Origin: an uncultured Bacillota bacterium
GTDB lineage: Bacteria > Bacillota_I > Bacilli_A > RFN20 > CAG-826
DNA length: 5,020 nucleotides
Assembly: GCA_949298295.1 (NCBI GenBank)
Contig: CASFWS010000103.1
Coordinates: 1 to 5,020, forward strand
Direction of reading: 5' to 3'
Shown here: in pieces, positions 1-5,020 of the stretch
Layout of the letters: each line of letters starts with the position of its first letter
Position numbering within the stretch: the stretch's first letter is position 1
Position numbers and translations under genes: made by a program
Notes under the pieces: generated by a model
The model's database searches: none
Seen by the model: only the letters and a program-made list of their open reading frames with translations
What the model was told of the DNA's origin: nothing

Positions 1-1057
1 GGTTGATGAGCTCGAGGATCTGAGCCTGGATGGTGACGTCGAGAGCCGTCGTCGGCTCGTCGCTGATAAGGACGTCTGGGTCGGCCGTAAGGGCAATGGC
101 GATGACGATGCGCTGGCGCATGCCGCCGGAGAATTCGAAGGGGTATTGGTTGTAGCGGCGTTCCGGGTCGCGAATGCCGACTTCCTGCATGATGGTAAGG
201 GCCCGCCGCTTCGCTTCCTTTTGGGAAACCCGGAGCTTCGAGACGAAGCGCCGATGGGCAGCGATGAAGGAGCCGTAGGCTTCCGAGAAGCCGCCGGCAA
301 AAAGGGCACCAAGCGCCTTCCAAAGAAGGGGCAAGGCATTCTTCTTGTAATCCTTTAGGCAATCAAGGCGGTAAGCCCGCGCCTTCTTGCGGCCCTCGGC
401 CTTCTTGGCGCGAAGAGCCACCTTGTCCTCGCTAATCCGGGGAGCCATCTTGGCTTTCATGTCCTTATAGGCCTGAACATTCGCCGCTTTCTCCTCTTTG
501 GAGAGGGTTTTGCCGGCGTTTTTCAGTTTGAGCTCGCTTTTGGCGAGAGCAACGAGGCGCTGGTCGTTCTTCAGTTGGATGAGAGCGTCGTTGATGGTGT
601 CGTGGTAGATCTTCTTGACCCGGTTCCCGTTGATGAGCATGACCTCGGTGATTTGCTTACCGACTTTCATGATCGGGTTGAGAGAGGAAAGGGGGTCTTG
701 GAAGACCATGCCGATCTTCGTGCCGCGGATCCGATGGAATTCCTCTTCCGAGATCTTCGTGAGGTCCTCGCCCTCGTAGATGACCGAGCCCGAGTCGATG
801 TGGGCCGAAGGGGCGAGGATACCCATGATGGTCTTCGAGGTAACGGACTTCCCGGAGCCCGATTCCCCGACGATGCAGAGGGTTTCCCCTTTGTAGAGGT
901 CGAAGCTGACGCCCCGAACGGCCCGGACGTAGCCCTCGTCGGTCTTAAAGGAGACGGCGAGGTTGCGGACCGAAAGGACCGGCGTCTTCCCCTCGGGAAC
1001 GGGGCCGGCTTCGTTCGGATAGTCGATTATGCGGAGAGCCTTGGCGTGCTTTTCCAT
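1..1057 (-). CDS. oppD: Oligopeptide ABC transporter ATP-binding protein OppD, with large internal insertion (3' end outside window)
   Basis: This is the first nucleotide-binding subunit of the peptide importer. It binds and hydrolyses ATP on the cytoplasmic face of the OppB/OppC channel. The frame is open from the ATG at 1057 to the left edge (352 residues visible). Seen in order: Walker A GESGSGKS (residues 64-71), Q-loop VFQDPLSSLNP (118-128, Q120), ABC signature SGGMRQR (310-316), Walker B DVLISDEP (328-335, catalytic E334) and D-loop TALD (337-340). The H-loop and the OppD/OppF C-terminal motif lie beyond the edge. Walker A and the signature are about 240 residues apart, against roughly 110-115 in ordinary OppD. 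The excess is a Lys/Ala/Arg-rich, probably helical insert at about residues 146-276. The conserved text resumes at VSQKEAKRRA and runs into YPFEFSGG. The start is fixed by AAAGGAGGG 8 bases upstream and by the TAATG overlap with oppC. All core catalytic residues visible are intact. DppD is the main alternative name; the family is certain, the exact substrate is not. Confidence 0.93.
   Translation of the reverse strand, partial: MEKHAKALRIIDYPNEAGPVPEGKTPVLSVRNLAVSFKTDEGYVRAVRGVSFDLYKGETLCIVGESGSGKSVTSKTIMGILAPSAHIDSGSVIYEGEDLTKISEEEFHRIRGTKIGMVFQDPLSSLNPIMKVGKQITEVMLINGNRVKKIYHDTINDALIQLKNDQRLVALAKSELKLKNAGKTLSKEEKAANVQAYKDMKAKMAPRISEDKVALRAKKAEGRKKARAYRLDCLKDYKKNALPLLWKALGALFAGGFSEAYGSFIAAHRRFVSKLRVSQKEAKRRALTIMQEVGIRDPERRYNQYPFEFSGGMRQRIVIAIALTADPDVLISDEPTTALDVTIQAQILELIN
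230..622 (-). other. Basic helical insertion inside OppD, between Q-loop and ABC signature
   Basis: Codes for about residues 146-276 of OppD, a stretch with no counterpart in a typical peptide-importer ATPase. It is dominated by Lys, Ala, Arg, Leu and Glu with almost no Gly or Pro in its first 90 residues, which suggests long charged helices or a coiled coil. Near its end is a more hydrophobic, possibly amphipathic segment, ALPLLWKALGALFAGG (241-256). The insert falls in the helical subdomain, the part of the ATPase that faces the permease coupling helices and the partner ATPase. Boundaries are approximate because they were set by eye against the family pattern. Confidence 0.75.
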
Positions 1058-3132
1058 TATTCGTTCCCTCCTTTAAGCGACGGGTTGAAGGCATCGCGGA
1101 GCCCGTTCCCGAAGAGGTTGAAGCAAATCATGACGATGGCCATGATGATGGACCCGCTGATGATGAGGTAAGGATAGGTGTAGATGTAGGATTGGGCATT
1201 GGAGAGGGAAACGCCGAAGCTCGTCCCCTGGAACGATAGGACGTTCGGGAGGATGTAGCTGATCGTCGCTTCCGAGAAGATGACCGAGGGGATCATGAGG
1301 GCCGCCGAGGTGATGATCGTGCCGATGCCGTTGGGGAGAATGTGGCGGAAGATGAGCCTTCCGTCGCTCGCCCCGAGGGTCCGGGCGGCTAAGACATACT
1401 CCCGGCCCTTGAACCGGTAGAACTGAGCCCGGGTCGTCGCCGCCGTCCCGATCCAGCCGGTAAGGCACATGGCGAGGAGGAAGGTCCAGAAATTCGAGCC
1501 GAGCAAGAGGACGATAAGGGTCATGAGGACGGTCCATGGCATCCCGCCAAGAATCTCGGTCAGCCGCTCCATGAAGAGGTCGACGTAACCGCCGAAGTAG
1601 CCGGAGATCGAACCCCAGACGACGCCGACGAAGATGTTGATGATCGAGGCGAGGGCGCCAAGCTCAAGGGAAGTCAAAAGGCCGGAGAAGATGAGTTTGA
1701 AATAGTCGCGGCCTTGGTTGTCGGTCCCGAAGAGGAAGTTGACATGGCTGCAATCGGAGATGTAGCCACGGTAGTAGAAGTCCCGGTAACGGGAACGGGT
1801 CCCGATGACGGTCGTGATGGTATAAGTGACGTTGTCGATCGACGTAAAGGAGACCCTGGTGATGGCCGAGATGTCGCGGAGAGGGCAATAGGTTTCCCCT
1901 GCCTCCGTGAGTTTGAAGCCAAGCTCGCTCTCGGCATCGGTGACGAGGTAAGTGCCCATGAAGCCTTCGGGCAAGGAGTCGGTGTAACTGAAGCCTTCCT
2001 CGATCCACCCCCGTTGAACGAAGGTATCGACGTCGACGTTGTTGAAGGTATAGCCCTCCTCTTCCCCGTAGACGCCTTGGTAATAGTCGTAGCGGAACGA
2101 TCCGGTCGTTACCACCGCTTCCTTGATCGAGGTGTTTCCGTTGGTCGAATCCCAGCGATAGGCCTCGGGGATGGCCGTCGAGGTGAGGACGTTGTTGAGC
2201 AAGTACTGGCTCGGGCTCGTGAAACCGTAGGTGCCGTTCACAATGTTGTCGTCGTCGTCGAGGTAGGAGTAGCCGGCTTCCTCGTTATCGATTTGAATCG
2301 AAAGACTGGAAAGCCAGATATCACCCTCGGATACCTCGATGGCCAAGGCGGTCGAGAGATTCTCCTCGCTCATCGGGACGGTAACGTTCCCGGTAAAAAG
2401 ACCCGTTTCTTCGCTTTCTGAGAAAGTGATGCGCTCTTGGGTGACGTCGGCGCCTTCGGTCACTTCGACGTAAATGGCGAAGTTGCCTTCCTCGACCGTT
2501 GAAGAATCCAAATCGGCTCCAAAGGTAACCGTGTAGGACTTGCCGCCGGAATCGGTGTCGAGGACCGGCGTCCGGAAATAGGCCGGCTCATCGAAGGTAA
2601 GCGGGGCCATCGAAAGATAGCCGCCGGAAGCATAACGAAGGGCGTTTTCGGCAAGGGTGTCGCTGATCGTCGACGTCGAAACGGTGATGTCGGGCTCCCC
2701 GTCCGCGTTCTTGGCGATGGCATCTTCATAGTAAACAGCCGATCCGCTTCCGACGGCCGGTAAACCCGTCTCCGGGTCGAGGACGACCCCTTCGATATAG
2801 CCGGTGCCGTCCATGAAGCCGTTGGTATCCTCGAACCATTTCGGCGGAAGGAAACGCATTTCCTGGACCGAAGCAGAAGCATTGTTTTGGTCGAAGATGG
2901 GAACGAAGATGGCCATGAGGACCAAAACGCCGAGAATCGAGGCGGCCACGACGGAGCTCTTCGACTTGCAGAAACGCTTCAAGGCGTCCCGGAAGTAGGT
3001 CGTCGGCTTCGTCTCGAACTTATTGTCGTGAATCGATTTGTCGAGCTGGACGAACTCAAAGTCCTGCTCCTTGGTGAAGGAGATATCCGTATTGGGCGTT
3101 TCCGGGGTTATTTCGTTGACTTTCTTTTTCAT
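1057..3132 (-). CDS. oppC: Oligopeptide ABC transporter permease OppC, enlarged by a long extracytoplasmic insertion
   Basis: Second membrane subunit of the importer, pairing with OppB. It has 691 residues against about 300-340 for ordinary OppC. Layout: a charged cytoplasmic N-terminus (1-58), TM1 (about 61-80, SVVAASILGVLVLMAIFVPI), about 385 residues outside the membrane (81-466), then the conserved permease domain opening with FGTDNQGRDYF (468-478). That domain holds further membrane segments near 484-510, 533-560, 604-625 and 652-676. The EAA coupling loop is clear: REYVLAARTLGASDGRLIF (577-595) followed by RHILPN, which contacts the ATPase. The long loop is rich in Ser, Thr, Gly, Asp and aromatic residues and looks beta-rich. 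It contains no stops, and the frame agrees at both ends, so it is real coding sequence and not a fusion artefact. The ATG at 3132 has AGAGG 7 bases upstream and begins 4 bases after the oppB stop. The gene ends in TAA, overlapping the oppD ATG by one base. CGG encodes the conserved Arg in LAARTLGAS, supporting the standard code. Confidence 0.94.
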   Translation of the reverse strand: MKKKVNEITPETPNTDISFTKEQDFEFVQLDKSIHDNKFETKPTTYFRDALKRFCKSKSSVVAASILGVLVLMAIFVPIFDQNNASASVQEMRFLPPKWFEDTNGFMDGTGYIEGVVLDPETGLPAVGSGSAVYYEDAIAKNADGEPDITVSTSTISDTLAENALRYASGGYLSMAPLTFDEPAYFRTPVLDTDSGGKSYTVTFGADLDSSTVEEGNFAIYVEVTEGADVTQERITFSESEETGLFTGNVTVPMSEENLSTALAIEVSEGDIWLSSLSIQIDNEEAGYSYLDDDDNIVNGTYGFTSPSQYLLNNVLTSTAIPEAYRWDSTNGNTSIKEAVVTTGSFRYDYYQGVYGEEEGYTFNNVDVDTFVQRGWIEEGFSYTDSLPEGFMGTYLVTDAESELGFKLTEAGETYCPLRDISAITRVSFTSIDNVTYTITTVIGTRSRYRDFYYRGYISDCSHVNFLFGTDNQGRDYFKLIFSGLLTSLELGALASIINIFVGVVWGSISGYFGGYVDLFMERLTEILGGMPWTVLMTLIVLLLGSNFWTFLLAMCLTGWIGTAATTRAQFYRFKGREYVLAARTLGASDGRLIFRHILPNGIGTIITSAALMIPSVIFSEATISYILPNVLSFQGTSFGVSLSNAQSYIYTYPYLIISGSIIMAIVMICFNLFGNGLRDAFNPSLKGGNE
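1066..1074 (-). promoter_or_regulatory. Ribosome binding site of oppD, inside the 3' end of oppC
   Basis: The minus strand reads AAAGGAGGG, a near-perfect match to the anti-Shine-Dalgarno sequence, 8 bases before the oppD ATG at 1057. It lies inside the last codons of oppC (Leu-Lys-Gly-Gly-Asn-Glu). Together with the TAATG stop/start overlap it points to translational coupling of the two genes. Confidence 0.85.
1735..2892 (-). other. Extracytoplasmic insertion of OppC between TM1 and the permease core
   Basis: Codes for residues 81-466 of OppC. Three parts can be told apart by eye. Residues 92-140 begin with MRFLPPKWFEDTNGFMDGT, similar in feel to the 'LPP..' segment after TM1 in enlarged OppC proteins of Mollicutes-like bacteria. 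Residues 168-283 alternate polar and hydrophobic residues as in a beta sandwich; the segment opens at SGGYLSMAP, includes KSYTVTFGADLDSS, and closes with DIWLSSLSIQID, which resembles the last strand of carbohydrate-binding-type jelly rolls. Residues 305-466 contain GSFRYDYYQGVYG and several aromatic-rich stretches before the permease core. The fold assignment is inference; the position and size of the insert are seen directly. Confidence 0.8.
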
Positions 3133-3136
3133 AAGC

Positions 3137-4168
3137 TTACCTCTGTCCCATCCGGATGCGCGGGTCGACGACCCCGTAGGAGAGGTCGACGAGCAAGGTG
3201 GCGAAGAGCCCGATGATGGTGTACATGGCCATGTCGACCATGACGACGGCGTAGTCGCGGGAATTCAAGGCCGTGACGAAGAGCTGCCCGGTTCCAGGGA
3301 TCGAGTAAAGTTGCTCGAGAACCATCGAGCCGGACATGATGGAGATGAATTGCCCGATGATCATCGGAACGATGGGAACCATCGAGTTGCGAAGGGCGTG
3401 GGAGAGGATCGATTGGCCTTTGGTCAGCCCCTTGGTCCGGGCCAAGAGGAGGAACTCCGAGTTCATGACCTCGCAAAGCTCGGCCCGGGTATAGCGCCCG
3501 AAGCCGGCAATCGAGCCAAAGGAGAGGGCAAGGACGGGAATGACGAGGCCGCGGAAGAAAAGCGAGGGGTCGGCCGCGATGGCGATGGCGCTTGGCCAAG
3601 CCTGCGGCAGCCAGTCGTTGTAGTAGGTGAACCAAAGGAGCATGAAGGAAATGAGGACGAAGCTCGGGACCGAGATGAAAACCATGATGAGGGTCGAGAT
3701 GATCGTATCGGTCGGCTTGTTCTTCTTGAGGGCCGCCCAGACGCCGATGCCGATGCCAAGCGGCGTCGAGACGATGATCGAAATGACATTCAGCTCAATC
3801 GTGACCGGAAGGCGCTCCATGATGATTTCCATGGCGCCGCGGTTGACCGAAATGGACGTCGAAACGCCCCAGTTCCACTGAGTGAAGATGTTCCCGAGCC
3901 AGTGAACGTAGCGTTCGAGGACCGGAACGGCCTGGTAATAGTAGATCGTTCCGTTGGCATCGGTAACCCGAATGGCGTCAGGGTAGCGCTCGATGACGTC
4001 TTGGAGGGTGACCCTCCAATAGTAGCCGAGCTAAAAGGCAATTTGCGTGGCAGCGCCGCCTTCGGGCGGGGCCACCGGCAAAGTCTGAATGAGAATGTAA
4101 GAGATCGAGAGAATGATGAAAGCCGTAAGGACGATCAACCCGATTCTCTTAAGGACATATTTCCACAT
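3137..4168 (-). CDS. oppB: Oligopeptide ABC transporter permease OppB, interrupted by an in-frame TAG at codon 46
   Basis: First membrane subunit of the peptide importer. Read through the TAG it would be 343 residues, close to the usual OppB length. It starts MWKYVLKRIGLIVLTAF, with TM1 at about 8-28, then a periplasmic-side loop containing WNWGVS. The permease core follows from about residue 115: PVTIELNV and PLGIGIGVWAALKK, the SVPSF motif (167-171), the EAA loop (EFLLLARTKGLTKGQSILS, then HALRNS, 238-262), GSMVLEQLYSIPGTG (280-294), LNSRDYAVV and the closing DPRIRMG. The ATG at 4168 is preceded by TGAGGAT with 8 bases between GAGG and ATG. An in-frame ATG at 4201 has no such site. If TAG (4031-4033) stops translation, the product is a 45-residue peptide with one membrane helix. 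The next in-frame ATG downstream is codon 113 (position 3832), and a restart there would lack TM1. Both flanks are in the same frame, so this is a substitution-type lesion, not a frameshift. The gene ends in TAA. Confidence 0.88.
3140..3144 (-). promoter_or_regulatory. Ribosome binding site of oppC
   Basis: AGAGG on the minus strand, 7 bases upstream of the oppC ATG at 3132. It overlaps the last two sense codons of oppB (Gln-Arg), directly before the oppB TAA, so ribosomes finishing oppB end next to the oppC start. Confidence 0.7.
4001..4019 (-). repeat. Perfect inverted repeat (hairpin) 11 bases after the oppB TAG
   Basis: In the mRNA sense the sequence TTGGAGGGTCACCCTCCAA folds into an 8-bp perfect stem with a 3-base UCA loop; five of the pairs are G-C. 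It begins 11 bases past the in-frame TAG and encodes part of YWRVTLQD. It may stimulate readthrough, or it may be a chance palindrome in coding sequence. Confidence 0.75.
4031..4033 (-). other. In-frame amber (TAG) codon within oppB
   Basis: Codon 46 of oppB, in the context GCC TTT TAG CTC GGC, with coding continuing in the same frame on both sides. It is the only in-frame TAG in the roughly 1,600 codons of the four genes. None of the three gene ends in view uses TAG (oppB TAA, oppC TAA, oppA TGA). Single-base changes from CAG, TGG, TAC, TAT, AAG, GAG, TCG or TTG could produce it. Confidence 0.9.
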
Positions 4169-4175
4169 GCTTGTA

Positions 4176-4181
4176 TCCTCA
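4176..4181 (-). promoter_or_regulatory. Ribosome binding site of oppB; decides the start
   Basis: TGAGGA on the minus strand, with GAGG 8 bases upstream of the ATG at 4168. The alternative in-frame ATG at 4201, which would add 11 residues, lies within a weak hairpin and has no Shine-Dalgarno sequence. The start at 4168 also gives the usual OppB opening (MWKYVLKRI), so it is preferred. Confidence 0.7.
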
Positions 4182-4196
4182 GGTGTCTTTCCAATG

Positions 4197-4217
4197 GGCA
4201 TTTTCGCACGAAACGCC
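4197..4217 (-). repeat. Small hairpin in the oppB leader
   Basis: The minus strand reads GGCGTTTC, GTGC, GAAA, a bulged A, then TGCC. This gives an 8-bp stem with one G-U pair and one bulge, closed by a 4-base loop. It sits about 30 bases upstream of the oppB start and just after the oppA terminator. It could protect the 5' end of a processed oppBCD message, but nothing in the sequence proves a role. Confidence 0.4.
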
Positions 4218-4236
4218 TACGGCGGCACCCTTTTTT

Positions 4237-4273
4237 GATTAAGAAAGGGTGGGGAGAGCGACTCCCCACCCTT
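4237..4273 (-). terminator. Intrinsic terminator after oppA, inside the operon
   Basis: In the mRNA sense, AAGGGTGGGGAG (4273-4262) and CTCCCCACCCTT (4256-4245) form a perfect 12-bp, GC-rich stem around the loop TCGCT. The T-rich tail TCTTAATC follows. The stem starts about 20 bases after the oppA TGA. The tail is not a pure T-run, so termination is probably partial, allowing some readthrough into oppB-oppC-oppD. This matches the general finding that binding-protein genes are expressed above their permease partners. I see no convincing promoter between this hairpin and oppB. Confidence 0.8.
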
Positions 4274-4293
4274 GAAGCCGATATGAGAGCCGA

Positions 4294-5020
4294 TCAGGCA
4301 ATACCGGCGACTTCCGGCGTGACGAAGAGGTCAGTGACCATGACCGTCCGGTGGACGCCGGAGTCGAAGATGGCTTCGATGCCGACGTAGAGGTTGAGGT
4401 TGGTGTAGTTCGAGCCGTTGACGGCCAGGAGCTGGTTGTAGTAGCTCCTGAGGGTCGAAGTCGGGACCCGAATCTCGATTCGCAGCGTGTTCTCGTTGAA
4501 CGAGCAGTACTGCTCCGCTTCGCTCGAGGTGGCGGCGAAGGGGAAGTAGCTGGTGCCGATCGCCGAATTGTCGGAGGTCGCGGTGAGAAGCCACACGTAG
4601 TTGAAGCTGAACTCGATGGCCGGCGAGCCGTCCTCGCGGATAAGCGAATCGGGCACCGTCAGGATGAACACCGTGCTGGCTCCGTCGATCTCGGCCCGGT
4701 CTTCCATGTTCTCGGGGACGCCGGCAAGCGGCACGTTGATGCCGTTTTGGACAACCGCCGAGCCGTTGCAAGCCGTGTAGAAGGCATCGTAGGAGAAGCG
4801 CTCCTCGACACCGTCGCCGTCGCCGTCGAAGAGAATCGGGTAGGTTTCGGAAACGTGTTCGGTCGGCTCGCCCCACGAGCAGGTGAAGCCCTGGGAGAGG
4901 CTGTTGGTGCAGATGACCGACATGAACTCAAGCGGGTTGAGGACGTTGCCGGTGATGGCGCCTTCGGCGAAGTCGAATTCGCCACGGTCCATGGCGTTGT
5001 AAGCCTGGGTGTAGTCCGAG
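4294..5020 (-). CDS. oppA: Peptide ABC transporter substrate-binding protein (OppA-like), C-terminal part only
   Basis: Extracellular, probably membrane-anchored receptor that would deliver peptides to OppB/OppC. Only the last 241 residues are in the window; the N-terminus with any lipoprotein signal lies to the right. The frame is open from the edge, so the ATG at 4992 is an internal Met, not the start. The segment with MDRGEFDFAEG, then GNVLNPLEFM and GFTCSWGEPT, matches the late part of family-5 solute-binding proteins (a 'x-G-x-FD-x-x-x-G-x-I-x-G' strand, then an 'NPL.FM' helix). An acidic DGDGDGVEE stretch follows (4801-4827), then a Phe/Ala-rich helix (YDAFYTACNG). The final 150 residues or so are beta-rich and contain TVFILTVPDSLI, FSFNYVWLLTA, LRIEIRVPTSTL and TNLNLYVGIEAIF. 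This tail is longer than in standard OppA. The gene ends in TGA at 4294-4296, followed by a terminator. Position upstream of oppBCD supports the call; the C-terminal extension has no function I can name. Confidence 0.82.
   Translation of the reverse strand, partial: SDYTQAYNAMDRGEFDFAEGAITGNVLNPLEFMSVICTNSLSQGFTCSWGEPTEHVSETYPILFDGDGDGVEERFSYDAFYTACNGSAVVQNGINVPLAGVPENMEDRAEIDGASTVFILTVPDSLIREDGSPAIEFSFNYVWLLTATSDNSAIGTSYFPFAATSSEAEQYCSFNENTLRIEIRVPTSTLRSYYNQLLAVNGSNYTNLNLYVGIEAIFDSGVHRTVMVTDLFVTPEVAGIA

Noticed and set aside
575..2421. Plus-strand open frames opposite oppD and oppC (575-1171 and 1714-2421)
   Set aside because: They are shadows of strongly supported minus-strand genes. They have no family motifs, and their composition is that expected from reversed GC-rich codons.
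3137..3832. OppB as a short 231-residue gene starting at the ATG at 3832
   Set aside because: That Met is internal (codon 113). The upstream in-frame sequence has the typical OppB N-terminus with a ribosome binding site at 4176-4181, and a start at 3832 would omit TM1. It could only be a restart product after the TAG.
4055..4070. Small GC hairpin (CCGCC/GGCGG) just upstream of the oppB TAG
   Set aside because: It has only 5 base pairs in a GC-rich coding segment and lies on the 5' side of the stop, where readthrough-stimulating structures are not usually placed.
3137..4168. Frameshift as the cause of the broken oppB frame
   Set aside because: Translation by hand shows OppB sequence in the same frame before and after the stop. 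Adding or removing a base in the TTTT run next to TAG destroys the good downstream sequence, so a substitution fits better.
1057..4168. Reassigned Arg codons (CGG or AGG), as reported in some uncultured Bacilli
   Set aside because: CGG falls at the conserved Arg of the EAA loops of both OppB (ARTKGL) and OppC (AARTLG), and AGG fits Arg in OppC GASDGRLIF. TGG serves as Trp and oppA ends in TGA. The standard code explains these positions.
4169..4293. A separate promoter for oppBCD in the oppA-oppB gap
   Set aside because: I could not find a -35/-10 pair with acceptable spacing between the terminator and the oppB start; leaky termination explains expression well enough.
3038..4390. Long open frame of 450 codons on the plus strand opposite oppB
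   Set aside because: It is antisense to clear OppB and parts of OppC and OppA, its translation is Asp/Arg/Gly/Glu-rich low-complexity text with no recognisable domain, and GC-rich codon bias on the minus strand explains the lack of stops.

Overview
The window lies inside one operon on the minus strand for a peptide-type ABC importer (Opp/Dpp family). In transcription order it holds the C-terminal end of an extracellular substrate-binding protein (OppA-like, about 4294-5020, running off the right edge), the first permease (OppB, 3137-4168), an unusually large second permease (OppC, 1057-3132) and the N-terminal 352 residues of the first ATPase (OppD, 1-1057, running off the left edge). An OppF-type ATPase would be expected next, outside the window. 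There are no tRNAs, rRNAs, CRISPR arrays or mobile elements. The only non-coding stretch of note is the 125-base oppA-oppB gap, which contains a strong intrinsic terminator.

The genes are tightly packed. oppB and oppC are 4 bases apart, oppC and oppD overlap by one base (TAATG), and each start has a purine-rich ribosome binding site. The terminator between oppA and oppB is the usual arrangement for making more binding protein than permease. OppA would capture peptides outside the cell, the OppB/OppC heterodimer would form the channel, and OppD (with OppF) would power it.

Three things depart from a textbook Opp system. (1) oppB carries a single in-frame TAG at codon 46, with good OppB sequence in the same frame on both sides. 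A perfect 8-bp hairpin follows 11 bases downstream. This could be a nonsense mutation, a sequencing error or recoding. (2) OppC has about 385 residues of extracytoplasmic sequence between its first and second membrane segments, including a beta-rich, possibly jelly-roll portion. (3) OppD has about 130 extra, mostly basic helical residues between its Q-loop and ABC signature. The OppA C-terminus also carries about 150 residues of probable beta structure past the recognisable binding-protein core.

Enlarged OppC and OppD proteins resemble those of Mollicutes and related Bacilli. The standard code (TGG for Trp, TGA as a stop, CGG and AGG at Arg positions) and the high GC content rule out a classical Mycoplasma. 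An uncultured, GC-rich member of the Bacilli/Erysipelotrichia-Mollicutes neighbourhood is my best guess, but this is inference from gene architecture and not a firm placement.
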